Shown: positions 41,188-53,531, counted from the stretch's first letter. The stretch: 64,000 nucleotides of DNA from Gymnopus androsaceus JB14 (GCA_009733575.1 ML769701.1:1-64000), one strand, 5' to 3'. Made by a program: numbers and translations. The notes: generated by a model not told the origin, from the sequence alone.

Positions 41188-43303
41188 TTACTTCTGCTCA
41201 TGCAGCTTACTAATACTGCCGAGTGCTGCCGCCCCCAATGGTTTTGTCAATACATCCACTGCATTGTCCCTAGACCTGATTTGATTCACCATAATCTTCT
41301 TCTTCTTCACCCTCTTGTGAATAGCATGGTATGCCATGTCAATCGCCTTAACCACTGCTAATTTCTTTGAATTCTGAGTCTGTGCAATGGTGCCTGTACA
41401 GTTGTTCCTGATTTCAAGGTTGTTCCAAAGGTAAACTGGCCTCAGACATAAACAATTTCAGCCAGATTGCTTGGTCGGAAGCCACAGCTAGTCCAATATA
41501 CTCTGCACCAGTTGTAGAATGCATCACCTCTGGTTGTTGTTGTCTGGCACTCCAGCATATTGGTCCTCCTGCCATGAAGAAGACATAACCCCCTGTTGAT
41601 CTCCTAGTGTCCATGCATCCACCATAATCTAAGTCCAAGAAGCCCAATGGTTGGAGACTATCACCAGGTGTTTTCTTTTGTGGCAGTGGTTGGTAGGTGA
41701 TGGCATAGTGTATCAACCATCTGATGTATCCTGCCAACCATTCTACACAATCCCAATGACTTTGACCTGGATTGAGTTGATACCATGCTAATAGACCTAC
41801 CGCAAATGAGATGTCTGGGCATGTGAGTCCCTGTCTCCAAACGAACTCCCTATATGGCTTCCCGTTCATGAATTCTCGCTCTTCATCTGATAGTGGGACT
41901 GGTGATTCCTCCAGTTTGACTCCTGGAGGTAAGGGTATGTGACATGGGTGTATGTCCTGGAATTTGAAGTGGTCTAGCATCTTCTCAAAATATACCTTCT
42001 GCAATAAAGTAACACTGCCAGTTATGGTATCCTGCGTAATCTGAATGCTGAGAAGCATCCCATTTCCAACTTCATTTGATTCCCAACGTTTCCGGAGTTC
42101 TTCCACAATCTTTCATTTTTTCCCTGACATACCACCAAAGACATGGTCTCCATATGTCCCATGGATGGTGTACCTGCCTTTCTCCTTCTGGATGCGAACC
42201 GACAGGTTGGCATTCAATGTCAAATAACCATCTTCCCTATACACTTTCCCCAGCGTGACCTGCCAGTCATGGGATTCTTGTTTGAGACCATATATTGTGC
42301 ATTTCAACTTGCATACTAAGCATTCCTGGCCTGGCTTGCTGAATCCATGGGGTTGTTCCATGTAGACATCATGGGATATAGGACTATTGAGGAATGCGGC
42401 TTTGAAGTTGATGTGAAAGAATGAGAGACAGAGGACAACAATGATTGCAATAATAATATGCAGGGACTTGAATCTGGTAACACTCCTGTAAGTTTCCTTG
42501 TAATTGATGCCAAAGACTTGCATGAATCCTTGCGCCACCCATCTAGCCTTCCACTTGTCTACCTCCTTGTTTGCTGTCCACTTTATAGCATAGACCCATC
42601 TCCCCTTTGTCAGGTTAGCTCCCAGCAGTAATTCCACTAATTCCCAAACACCCTTCTCCAGGAGTGTCTTGTATTCCATTTCCATTGCTGGTACTCATAG
42701 TTCCGGCCTTTTCATCACCTGACTGTACGGCTTTGGAATGAATGTGTCAGAGTTTTCCATTGAGGATGCAAATGCCCAGGGGTTTTTTGCTACTAATGTG
42801 AGCATGGTCTGTTCGCAGTTATCTCGTTTATCTGCAGCTGACCATCCCATCTGCCTTTGGACCAATGTGTCAACATTGAGGATATCCTGGTGCAATCAAT
42901 CCCAAAGATTCCGAGTGGGAGGTGCTGCTGGAGGTGATGGAGGATGAGGATTGGGAGGAGAGGATAGTGGAGAGGAGTACCAAGATTGATTCCTTAGTAT
43001 CACAACATCCTTGGTATCACTGCTGTCAGGATCTGGATACCAATCAACCATTACCTCACCGTCAGGCCCCTGTTTGGTTAATTGGACCTCACTGCTTTCC
43101 ACTGTATGTTGACCATTTCCCTCCTCAAAACAAACATCCCTCAACTCCAAGATCTCCCTCCAATCTGGTACCCAGATTTGGTAGCCCCACCACCCTATGA
43201 ATCCCAGCAACTTTCCTTTTACCACCTGCCTTGCTAGCTTTCCTGTTCTCCAGACTTTCAGTAGTGTAACCCAGCAGTCACAACCAAATGGGCATAGGTA
43301 CAA
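41188..43303 (-). pseudogene. Ty1/Copia polyprotein, integrase tail to RNase H
   Basis: Order on the minus strand: integrase C-terminal region (PFGCDCWVTLLKV, KGKLLGFIGWWGYQIWVPDW, ELRDVCFEEG; 43303-42896), a linker, RVT_2 reverse transcriptase (KGRWVYAIKWTANKE, KARWVAQGFMQVFGINYKET; 42685-42113), then the RNase H portion (STGGYVFFMAGGPICWSARQ, TTGAEYIGLAVASDQAIWLK; 42106-41414) and the LTKPLGAAAL end (stop at 41188-41190). It is split by stops and frameshifts. The RT site that should read YVDD reads YGDH and the FKAAFLN motif lacks its Asp, so it is inactive. The 5' half is missing; the sequence ends at another repeat at 43366. Confidence 0.75.
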
Positions 43304-43365
43304 AATGTCCTGTTGTTTCTTTGTCCAGACCTCGGTAGGGATGTTGTCTGGGAATCGGGAAGAGC

Positions 43366-43560
43366 ATCAGGAAAAGTCTTTTGGACTCAAACTAACTTCA
43401 AGTCAACTTGGGTAATTGTCATGTACCTAAGTTACCCAAGTTACCTGAGTTGGCCCAAGTTAACCTCAGTGACTCCAGCTAACTTGAGTATTACAATACT
43501 ACCAGAGTCATCTTAAGATACCTCAGGTAGACTTGAGAATATACTTACTGTTTGAGCTAA
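43366..43560. repeat. CATCAGGAAAA-type repeat (copy M7)
   Basis: Starts CATCAGGAAAAGTCTTTTGG. The first 95 bp match 34690-34785. It then continues with degenerate tandem words AACTTGAGT/ACCTCAGGT. Confidence 0.65.
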
Positions 43561-44058
43561 CTCAATGCAACATAAGCAAGTCTAGGTCTCAAGAAAGAAA
43601 CATAATATTAATCAAGTACAGTACTCAATGTACAATGTTTTATATGTATATATACTACTCCAATTATTAACATAGAATGATGAAAAGATGTCAAGAACAT
43701 TTGAGGATCCATATGCCAAAGAATGAGAAGGGTGCTTGTAGAAATTAGGTATAAGCATACATGACTGATGTATGTTTGAAAGAGGAATAATAGACCATGG
43801 AGTAGAACCATCTTTTAACTTGGGAGCCTCCTGCACAGTAGCCATACTGTGCAACTTAGCTGCAGATAATGAAAGAGAAGGAGCAGTATACCACTCAATA
43901 AATGCCAGTGCATCTTTTGGCCACCATGATGGTGCTTGACTTTTAATGGAACCAATCATCTTGAGCTGACTGGGGAGGCAGAAGATCACTTTAACACGTC
44001 CAATGCGTGTTCCTAGTCCAATATACATTGTCAATACAAGTACAGAAAAAAAAAGCAT
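43561..44058. other. No recognisable gene; 3' flank of the Plavaka gene
   Basis: AT-rich sequence, possibly the subterminal part of the Plavaka element. No termini were identified. Confidence 0.35.
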
Positions 44059-46834
44059 TCAAGAGTCACCTGTGAAACTAACAGCTTCTGCAGTATCTCC
44101 TGTAAGAACAACAACCGTATCAAACCTTCCACCATGCAGAGGTGATGCCTTCACTACATCTTTCTCATCAACATCATCCTCCAAGCTGGTGGGTGCAGAT
44201 TTGAATGAATTATAAACATTAACTCGTTCAAAAGGGATGGGGTAGTTAACAGCATCCTGAATAGAAGATTTTGTAGCTGCTGGATCAAGCATACCCAAAT
44301 ATTCTTTAATATGGCATGAAAAGAGAGGAACACAATGTGTTCTTTCAATATCAGAGAGCTTTTTGTTGGGTGATGTTGGTGTTTTGGGAAGATACACATG
44401 TGAAGATGAAATAGAAGGTCCAGAAGAGGATGGAGTGGCAATGGTGGAAGAAGATAGAGAAGGAGATTGCATATGAATTTCATGTTGCTCCAGAACCCAA
44501 GAAAGTTCTTGGTTAAATGTCTGGATATTCTCCTGCTGTGAAAGCCAACGAGTCATTTGGGGGAACTCGTCTCGCTTATTGGAAGCACGCCAGCCCTTTT
44601 TAGCAAAATCAATATGAAGACGCTCAAACATTTCGGTATTGAAGTTATCTGTGGTACCAAAGAAACGGATCATATCCAGGTAATGTTCAAGAGCATGGAA
44701 CTTGGGAATGTTCAGGCTCTCATGGACCTCCAGGGTTATAAAACAAGCCTTGTTCTGATGCCACCTACTGAGAGCATCCCTCATGTAGCCAAGGGTATCT
44801 TCATCATGAGTGGGATATTGAGCAAGGTAGATAAAGTCGAGTATGGCACGGACTGCTGAAATGGCTTGATTGGGCATATTCGAACCTATCAAACAACCCA
44901 AAAGAATCTTCCCCATATTCTTCCGCTCTTTCCCAGATATTTGTGATAGAGCAGAAATACCATTGGAGAAGTGGCGAACTCCATAGGCTGGGGGAAGACA
45001 CCGGATACGGCGATCAAGCTCATCTGTCCCAAGAATAATTTGACACCAGGAGATAAGGTGCTTCAATACTCCTTGGTAGAGCTGATGAAGGATATCAGGT
45101 GTAATGCTGAAGTGGATATCGGCAAAGGGAAGATTGTCCCAGAATGGCCTATAAACATAGCCAGAGACTTCATCCTTCATACAAGCTTTGAAATATTGAG
45201 CAGATGAAGAGGTAGAGGTACGTGCATTGTACATAATGTCTAGTGTCCATGCTTGAGTCCTGAGAGGTGCTGATCGTGGCTCTGAGAGTGCATCTGCCTG
45301 GACCTGGCATTTGTGACAGGTGCCATATTTTGAACATGTCACCATGCACTGCTCAGGAAAATCGGCAACATAGCTTGCAAGAACTGGATGAACTCGTCGG
45401 ATTGCACCATCTGCACTAGCCATTTCCACACCTTCCTTTCCTGCCTCTACAAGTGGAGAAAATACATGGCGCATAGCATCATGAAAGAGCCGTTGATGAC
45501 GCCCACTGTACTCTCGCTGCGAATGACCCTCCTTGCTGATTTTCTCTACAGGAAGATAGGCAAGCAGAATACAAGCCTGCTGAGAAGGCTTTCGACGAAG
45601 AGATTTTGGAATATTTCCAAGGGTGAGATAGACAGGATACGCCTGCTTGCTCCCTGAAACTGAGTTAGTTGAGTTTTATCGGTAGCAATGATGAGGGGCG
45701 CAATAGTAGCACCTGGCGCTAAACGGTCCTGGGAAATATATGAGATGGTGTCTGTGATCACAAGAATCAAGAATGTACCTGTGTATACTGCCACCATTTT
45801 CCTGTCCACATCTCTGAATAACATCTCTTCTCTTTCTCAGCATCCTGAAAAACCTTCTTCGGGCGATAAACCAGGTGTTTTGCAAGGGCTGGATCTCCCC
45901 ATAAGCTCTTCACTGCCTCCAGGATATCACGATATCGTAGGATGAAAGCTTCATCTGGTCTATCCTTGAAACGCAAGCGTCGGACTTTCCATTCACCTGC
46001 TCGTGGCCGGATTGAGTCTACCGCCTTATGCAGGCCAGCTACATTCTTGTAGGATAAACCAAGCTTCTCAACAACCTAAAGAAGAAATTAGTACCTTATG
46101 TAGCGGTGGACTTAATAATAATAACTTACACCAGGAATAGATAGTAAGCGGTCAAAAGATTTGTGTCCTATGCTATCCTTCACCACCCACTCTGCTATAC
46201 GCCAGTCCATCTCTGATGCAAATGGGGAAAACATCTGGTCTCGGAGAGATGGTGAAGTCGAAGGATTAATGGGCAAAGGTAAAGGATTGTTTGGCGGGTC
46301 TTCAGAATGGTTAAGCTCGTCCTCAGGAGGCAGGTTATGGATCTCCCTCCAACGAGTATGAAGGGAAGCATCCATGCGGATGCACACTCCTCCCGTCGGA
46401 TGTTCTTCCTCTACTCTCTGTGTTTCCTCATCATCAAGAACTTGGACCTTGGCACCAAGTTGTCTTTCCAAAAGACGTTGCTGAAAGGCCTGTGTTGAGG
46501 GACCAGGACCTGGCTCTCCAATCTCCAGTTGTCGATCTAGTGGGACAAAATGGAAGATGTCATTATCTTCCTCAAATTCTCGAAGCGCCTCTCCAGCTTC
46601 ATCTGAGCTTACAGCTCCAGATACAGCATCACCCTCTGCTTCCCTTTGCATGTACTCATCCCCCAACTCATTGTGGACTACTGTCAATGAGGAACGGAGA
46701 ATGTTCTCCAAGGCTGCAGTCTTTTCATAGGTACGATACCAAGAGCAAGACACTGCTTGAGTAATGTGGCTGTTTCGAGCCTGTGAAGTGCCAAAAACTT
46801 TTCCACAACCAGCTGGGCAGGTAAGTGATTCCAT
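44059..46834 (-). pseudogene. Plavaka-type (KDZ) transposase, 3 exons, one-base frameshift
   Basis: Exon 1 (46834-46130) starts with a C2H2-like finger (MESLTCPAGCGKVFGTSQ...ARNSHITQ) and ends DRLLSIPG. Intron 46076-46129 is GTAAGT...TTTAG. Exon 2 (46075-45779) has VVEKLGLSYKNVAGLHK and ends GKWWQYTQ. Intron 45729-45778 is GTACAT...CCCAG. Exon 3 (45728-44059) has APLIIATDKTQLTQF, then YPVYLTLGNIPKSLRRKPSQ and the DDE-type core (DIHFSITPDILHQLYQGVLK, FNTEMFERLHIDFAKKGWRA). A single base is missing near 45662 (GGG where GGGG keeps frame). With it the lengths are 705, 297 and 1671 nt, exactly 890 codons plus stop. The enzyme would cut and paste its element. It is either barely inactivated or intact with a sequencing error. 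Confidence 0.8.
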
Positions 46835-46839
46835 TGGAA

Positions 46840-47175
46840 TGCAGTTCCAGTACTTCTACTTCTACTACTGTCACTACTCCTATGGGTAATCTTGCTGCTT
46901 CTACTGCTGTTCTTCTTCCTTCTTCAGTTGTTACTCCTACTTTAGTCATTACTCCTACTCCTACTATTCCTACCCCTGGTTCTGCTTCTACTGTTGCTGC
47001 TAATAGTACTGCCTAGTGGGTACATTTAATCTTTCATTGCTTTATTCATTGATATAATATATCCTTTTAATGTTCATTACTTCTACTTCAGTTATTACTC
47101 CTACCTCCATTGTTACTCCTACTTCTTCTCCTGGTTCTGCTTCTACTGTTACTACCAATAGTGCTGCCTAGTGCA
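46840..47175 (+). repeat. ACT/CTT-rich degenerate tandem repeat, partly duplicated
   Basis: Low-complexity CTACTCCTACT words. The block ending GGTTCTGCTTCTACTGTTGC...CTGCCTAGTG (about 46976-47020) is repeated near 47132-47173. It could encode Ser/Thr-rich peptide, but no start or family is convincing. Confidence 0.5.
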
Positions 47176-47349
47176 TATGTTCAATCTTTCATTATTTCAT
47201 CCATTAATATAAAATATCCTTTTAATTTATTCTTTTGTCATATGTGGTTTGCTTGAATTTTTTTTGGTTTTTAATCTATTTTATACCAATGCAGTCATGG
47301 CATTGATCATTCATATTTCTTTTGCCATTTTCACACCTAAGTTAAATTT

Positions 47350-47814
47350 AGACTATATTGGGATTAACTGAAGATAGATCAAAGTGAACCCTAGGCTAGA
47401 TAGTAGCAGCCAAGATTGTTACAGGAGCAATATATGACAACTTGATGTCAACTCAAAGACATCTCTATCTAGTTTAGGGTGACAAGAGGTTATTTCAGAA
47501 ACAACTTAAAGTGGATAAAAACAACTCTAAGTAGTCTTGGACTGGACTAGGTCAAGTTCAGGTTAATCCAAAGATAACTTCATTGCTTTTAAGACAGAAT
47601 TTGACTGATTTAAGTAGACCTGAAGTCAGTTCAAGTCATCTTGAGAGTTGATTTAGGCTAACTTGAGTTGACTTTGGTATGACTTGGGACAAAATATCTG
47701 GTAGACCTTGACCCAAGTCACTCAGGTTAACTTTTTTGCTTGGTTGCTTTAAGTTAACATGAGTCATCAAGGTTAACTAGTGCTGGCTTGAGTATAAGGG
47801 GTACTTTCCTGATG
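47350..47814. repeat. CATCAGGAAA-type element in inverse orientation (copy M8)
   Basis: Ends GTACTTTCCTGATG at 47801-47814, the inverse of CATCAGGAAAG. The interior is made of degenerate AACTTGAGT/CAAGTC words as in 43366-43560. The left boundary is uncertain. It is followed to about 48000 by GGTACCTGCAG-like words also found before copy M6. Confidence 0.45.
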
Positions 47815-47999
47815 TGCGTGAGTCCCGGTCATACTCAACCTGGCTCCCACAGGTTTTAACTGGTCACAGGTCAGGGTATTACCCCAGGTACCTGCAGTAC
47901 GGATCCCGGTATACTGGGATTGACTTGTGAAGAACCTTAACCTGAGGAAGCCTGAGGCAACTTGAGGTAACCTAGGGATACTTCTGCTGAGTTATACAA

Positions 48000-48400
48000 C
48001 CCAAAAGATAATTCTCATACTTTATTATTCAGCTGTATCTTTTTGCTCAATTTCCACATTTATATTACTTAAACCTTATTATCTTATTAAACTCATGGAT
48101 TTTTGACTTATTTCAAAGTGAACTTATTTTTCAAGACTCATTAATGTTTTACTGGCCTTAACTTATGACTCGGAACACCTCACTTAAGTATTTTTAACTC
48201 AAGTTCAAGTAGACTAACATATTTATCAAGTTAACTGTTACTTCATGATGAATCTGATTTGACCCCATCAACAGACTTTTAATTATACACAGTCTACAGG
48301 TGCCCATGCAGTTTGGTGCTTATTTGGGCACTTACTTTATGCAATTATATGTTGATAAATTCCAATAATTGGGGTGTCTACTGTTCTTTTAATGATATTT
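48000..48400. other. No recognisable gene
   Basis: AT-rich spacer with scattered AACTTATT and TTAACT words; nothing identified. Confidence 0.35.
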
Positions 48401-48469
48401 ATACACATTATAATTCAATGTACTAGTTTATTGAAGCTATTGAGCTTGTAATCCTAGTTCTAGATAAAT

Positions 48470-48746
48470 CTCAGGCTTCCTCAGGCTTCCTCAGGCTTCT
48501 CCAGGCTGCCCCAGGTTCCCTCAGGTTGTACTCAGGTTGCACTCAGGTTGTGCTCAGGCTGCAAGGAGGCTCCCTCTGGTGATATCAGGATTTGGGCATA
48601 TTCCTAGGTAGCCTAAGTCACCCTCAAGTGATATCGTGATTTGGGCATATTCCTAGGTGACCTAAGTCACCCAGGTTGCCCAGGTTGCCCAGGTCATATT
48701 AGTCTAACCTATAGGCTATCCCAGGCCCAGACCATTTTTGCTGATG
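48470..48746. mobile_element. CATCAG-family element, right half (copy M5)
   Basis: It ends CCAGACCATTTTTGCTGATG, the inverse of the start of copy M4 (34363). The interior consists of tandem CCTCAGGCTT, CTCAGGTTG and CCCAGGTTG words and a duplicated GATTTGGGCATATTCCTAGG block (48593 and 48639). Confidence 0.6.
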
Positions 48747-48754
48747 TAGGGAAG

Positions 48755-49400
48755 GATGGGAAGGAGTGGCTACCAAGGTTCCTCCACTGTCATCAATTGT
48801 CTGCCTCAAATCTCAATCCAATTCCAACTCCTACGCTGGCTACAGATGCTATTGCTATCTCACCACTAACCTTCCCTCCTCACATATCTACCTCTTGCAT
48901 CAGCTCCAGCAACTCCATTGTTACTGCATGTATTGGATAGAGTGGAGAAGGCTAAGAGAGTTACCTTTACTGCCACCGCCAATGAAGATGAGGATGAGCA
49001 AGATGCAATGGAAGCGGAAGCAGGGAGGTCAGCATTGGGATGAGTTTTGGAAGGAGGTGAAGGCTACTAAGAAAAAGGAAAAGTAAGGAGGTTAGGAGGT
49101 GACAACTTCTGGTGTCTTGTTACTGCGTGACTCCCCGGCTTCTGCTTTGTATTCGCGAAACCCCCCACCCCATCTTTCTTTCTTTCACTGGATACACCTT
49201 CCACTTCCTATCGTGTCTTCATCTGCATTGCACTCGATATCTGGACTCTGCATCTTTACCTACTTGTCTCCCTCTCAGCTGCCTCTGTCTTCGGTCCTAC
49301 GTTCTTCTTACTTGTGACGTTTCCTAATGGTGTTGTGCTAGCACTATCTCCATCTCATCTTTCATCCCTCTTACTTACTACCATGATAGTTCTTATTGCT
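48755..49400 (+). repeat. Diverged ~0.7-kb duplication, copy 1 (partner 54285-54960)
   Basis: It shares CTCACCACTAACCT, TGGATAGAGTGGAGAAGGCT and GGAGGTGAAGGCT with 54285-54960 in the same order. The downstream CT-rich stretches also match (CACTATCTCC...CTCATCTTT). A short frame ends WKEVKATKKKEK. This may be the remnant of an unidentified gene or repeat; indels prevent one continuous frame. Confidence 0.5.
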
Positions 49401-49528
49401 CTCTATAGCTATGATTTCACCACATGCTACAATTAATGCCTATGAGCTATTCATGATTTTTTACATTCCCAACATGCATGTATGTACAGTATATAGTTAA
49501 GCTATACTATCATGAATACACCCTATTT

Positions 49529-51046
49529 TTAAAGATAAAATATACTGAGGAAAGGTCTCATTTCATGGCCATCTTTATACCTGGCCAATATTTCCATCAG
49601 CTCTGTTTTCATGTTGTTCCAACCTTGAGGAGAAATAGGGTGAATACAGAGACTGGGAGCCTTTAATAACACATCAAGTATCATACCGCAATCAGTGAGC
49701 TTCTTGCTTTGATTGACGAGCTTGTGTTTTGAGAAAGGGTCATCTCCCCATGGTGTAATCATAATCTCTGCTTCCTCACGCCATCCGATTTTGCCCAGTC
49801 AATTGAGGATACTATAACAACCAAGAAAAAGATGAATAGATGATCCTCTGAATATATCTTGTATCTTACTCTGCTTTTCTTTGCTTGCAAATAGCAACTA
49901 GCTCATCTGTACGAGCACAGTCTTGATTCCTCCCTCTCAATACAGGAAATGATATGTTAAACATTTTCAGATTGGAGAGATACCTGACTTATATTCCTTA
50001 CCTGCCAGCCCTTTTTTTCTAGTTCCTTCATGTGTTGAAGCCAAGCATCTTGCTCATCTTGACTTTGAAGTGCATCGAACTCAGCTTTATATGCCATCAC
50101 TATGGAGGACTTGTGATATAACACAGGCCCTTTACGGAGAGCTTGATCTAACATTGAGCCAAGTTTGAGCAGTGAAGGAGTAAAGAAACTGACCAGTGGG
50201 ATTAAGGTATTTGCAAGGCAACATGAGTCATGACATCCTTTATGCACATATCCAGGTCAAGTGAATTCTTAACCTTGCCCAGCATAGACCATCTGTATTC
50301 TATGGGTTAATTGAACTTGGAGGCAACTTTAACAAATGTACAATCTCGGATGGCAATCATGACAATGTCTTATAAGAAAGGCCCCAGACATATGTAATTT
50401 CCTTCTTTTACACAGGCAGTTCTAGTAGAAGTTTTATTTTAGTGCCCGGTTGCAGATAATATTGATGACTTACATGACAGTATGAGTTGAAGAAGAGAAA
50501 GTGGGTGTATTCAGGTTTGCTCAAATCATCTGGAAGGGGTGGGAGGTGATCTACGTTAGATCGAGCCATATGCCAAACACTTTCAGAAGATTTGCTCATC
50601 AAGATGTTCCATAGATCCTTTGAGGTATGCACAAGTCGAAGAAGATCACCTGGATCAAGGTGCATGAAGATCTATAAAAAATACTCAGTTGAGCCAGTGC
50701 AGAAACTCTAAAAATACTTGCTTGCCTCAAAGAAAATGTCCAAAGGCACATCTTTCGCAAGTTTCTCCAAGAGTCCAAACTTGCCTTGAGCTTCTTTGAA
50801 CTCCTGAGGCATCTTCTTCCTCTTTGAGACTGTGCTACTAGATTCAGATTTTTCACCCTCATCAGATGCAATATTCCGAGCTTTCTTTCTCATTCTTTGA
50901 GGTGTCTCTTCTCCATCAATGTTGTCATTTTCAATCCAAGGATGCTTGCAATCCTCAATACTGAGACCAACATTGTCTGCAGATAGAGAATGTGTTTGCA
51001 GGATATCTGTGGCTTTGTCTCAAAGTTGAATGGAGCATCTAGCCAT
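49529..51046 (-). pseudogene. F-box family pseudogene (copy C)
   Basis: Start ATG at 51046 (MARCSIQL). Codon 9 is TGA (51020-51022), where relatives read CGA (LRDKAT). Exon 1 ends KFGLLEKLAKDVPLDIFFE at 50726, followed by GCAAGC instead of the family's GTGAGC donor. Exon 2 (50670-50474) has FMHLDPGDLLRLVHTSKDLW and PDDLSKPEYTHFLFF. Later exons carry YKAEFDALQSQDEQDAWLQ (50247-49957) and SPQGWNNMKTELMEILARYK (49762-49529). Most exons are otherwise open, so it is among the best-preserved members. Confidence 0.65.
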
Positions 51047-51690
51047 TTGCAAAATCCAAGTTGAATGCAGAAAGGAACAAAAGAAGCAACAGGCACTTAT
51101 CAACATGTGGCATTCAGGCACGTCTGTTTGCACATCCATAAGCTTGAAGCTTCCTTCCTTGTTCCTTCCACGCAGGTTCAACAATGTTCAAGAATCCATG
51201 GCTACTTTATGACCTTTTTCAATGTAGTCCTCCTTATATATGTGAACTTACAACACCTCATAGATCTAGCTCACCTACTGCTATTTCAAGTATCAAGCGG
51301 TGGTGCAACTGAGAAGGTCAGGATTCAGCAAGCAGGTTCTTACTATAATGGATGACACTTCACATACCCATAAGCTTGTAAGTTATTTAGCTTTTAGACA
51401 GCTAAGCATCCTCAACACTGCTGTGAATAATGTTCGATTAGCCAAAGCTGCATACTCACCCTCACTCTGAATCATACACAGGCCAGTTAAAGTAGGGTAA
51501 TGTATATAGCTAAGCTGCATCGAAAACAAATTATGATCATTAGTCGTTAATCATGAAAAAGGAGAGAGACTTGAGAGTAGCCAGTTGTAACTATGATCAT
51601 AAACAAGCAAGCAAGTATGTGTAAGAAAAGAATTAATTGACAATGATGATAAGTAATAAGGACAAAAGACAAGTTATTCCAACCTTGAGG
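51047..51690. other. Spacer between F-box copies C and D; nothing recognised
   Basis: No coding frame with family resemblance. The two F-box copies are in the same orientation, so this contains the promoter region of C and the 3' flank of D. Confidence 0.4.
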
Positions 51691-52961
51691 AGAAATGGGA
51701 TGAGCAAACAGAGGTTTCAATAGTACCATACCATGATTATTGGTGAGCATGCATTGACTGCCAGTGCTTTGTCACACCATCCCATTTCTCCCAATCAGTC
51801 GAGAATGCTGGTGAAGACCAATGAAGAGCTAGGATACTCGTGAGCAGCATCTCTGTGGGCCTCCCAGTAGACACATGATATGATATGCTAAAAGTTTTCA
51901 GAATATAATGTGTAACACCTGAATTGGCTCTTACCAGCCAGATCTCAGACTGTATTTTCTTCATGCATTCAAGGAAAGCATCTTGCTCTTCCTTAATTTG
52001 GAGTGCATCAAACTCAGCTTGGTAGGCTGCCAGCATAGAGGGCTTGTAATAAAATGCAGATGGGTCTCCAACTTTACAGGCTGCATCTGATGCTTGAGAT
52101 AATTTTCAGCATTGCAGAGAACAAAGAGACTAACCAGTTCCATCAGTTTTTCCAATGTTCCAGAACAACAAAATCACCTCCTTTAAATGTATATCAAGGT
52201 TGAGGGAGGTCCACATCTCTTTTGCAGTAGAAGATCTGCATTCTGTATGGGTTAATTGAAGAACCGGATGAGTGCAATGCATACAATTTTAGGTGACAAA
52301 TATTGCAGCATCTCATGCAATAATTCTCAGACAAGCTTACTTTCCTGCCATTGTGCAAGCAATACTAGTAGATGTTTTAGTGCCTTGCTATGTATAATAT
52401 TGTGACTTATGTGGCAATACGAGTCAAAAAAGAGCTAGTGTGTGTATTCAGGTTCACTCATGTCATTTGGAATATCTGGAAGGCCTCCTTTCATGTTTGA
52501 CCGGGTGGCATGCCAAATGCTCTCTGACGATTTGTTCATTAAGATGTTTTGTAAGTCCTTCAAGGTACGAGCAAGTTGGAGAAGATCACCAGGTTGAAGG
52601 TGCATGAAGATCTGTGAGAATACTTGAATTGATGCTGTAGAAACCATGAAAATACATACTCACCTTGAAGAAATTTTCCAAAGGTGCATTTTTTGCAAGC
52701 TTTTCTAAGAGTCCCCACTTGCCTTCGGACCTTTCCTGAACTCCACTGGCATGTTCTTTATCCCCTTTGAGAGTGCTACAACAGCACATTCTTCACCCTT
52801 GCCAGAATGTCCTTTTCTAGCCTTCTTTTTTGCTCTTCGAATCTTGTCTTCTTCCTCTTCTGTGCAAGTTCTTATTTGCAATAGTCAGCACTGGAACCAA
52901 AATTATCTGCAGATGCCGAGTTCGTAGCTTTATCTGAAAGCCTCAGAGAGCGTCTAGCCAT
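51691..52961 (-). pseudogene. F-box family pseudogene (copy D)
   Basis: Start ATG at 52961 (MARRSLRLSDKATNSAS), truncated by TAA after SADYCK. The exon 1 end KWGLLEKLAKNAPLENFFK precedes GTGAGT. Exon 2 has FMHLQPGDLLQLARTLKDLQ, KSSESIWHATRSN and DMSEPEYTH. Further exons carry YQAEFDALQIKEEQDAFLE (about 52036-51960) and SPQGWNN (51690-51750). Exon 1 is frameshifted; the F-box exon is intact. Presumed ubiquitin-ligase adaptor family, now non-functional. Confidence 0.65.
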
Positions 52962-53296
52962 CTGTAGAAGAGAAGATCAAGAAGCGTGAAGTGATGTGTC
53001 TCTGTGAGCGCACTATCACGTGTGCGTTTGGCTGCTCTTTCAGCTACTTTTTCGACTTTATTGTTCAACTCCCAAGCCCCAAGGGATCACAATCTGGTCC
53101 TCGTCAATTGCTTGTCAATCCTCAGACTGTCCTTTAATATCCATAACTGGCACAGCTGAGAGCGCTTTTCACTGCTCAGAATGGTCTAGACAGTCTGAAA
53201 CTGCCAGAAGCCAAACAATGTTGAATTCAAAACTTTGAAGCTCTCAACAACTTACAGTATCAAATATTCTATCCTCAAAGTTCTCTTCAAATATAT

Positions 53297-53531
53297 GGCG
53301 TCAGCTTCTGTCGACCCAGCAGGTGGCTCCTGCACAGATTCAGTCATCCTCACTGCCAATGGTGTGTCATTGGCAAATACCAGTTTAACCACTGACTATA
53401 TTGCGGAGTATCTGAAATTGGACCTTCATGCATCATCGGATTTCGAAGAGGAAGATATCATTGAACAGGGATATGGATATAGATGGTGTGGAAGGGATGC
53501 ATATGCAACCCGTAGAATCCAGACAACATGA
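53297..53531 (+). CDS. Short hypothetical protein, unidentified
   Basis: It encodes about 77 residues starting MASASVDPAGGSCTDSVIL, with an acidic SSDFEEEDIIEQGYG. A related fragment lies at 34190-34362, so it is probably a repeat-derived N-terminus (for example of a transposon first ORF) rather than a free-standing gene. It stops at 53529-53531. Confidence 0.3.

Noticed and set aside
46825..47016. Ser/Thr-rich secreted protein frame
   Set aside because: Low-complexity tandem repeat without signal peptide or conserved structure, next to the transposase start.
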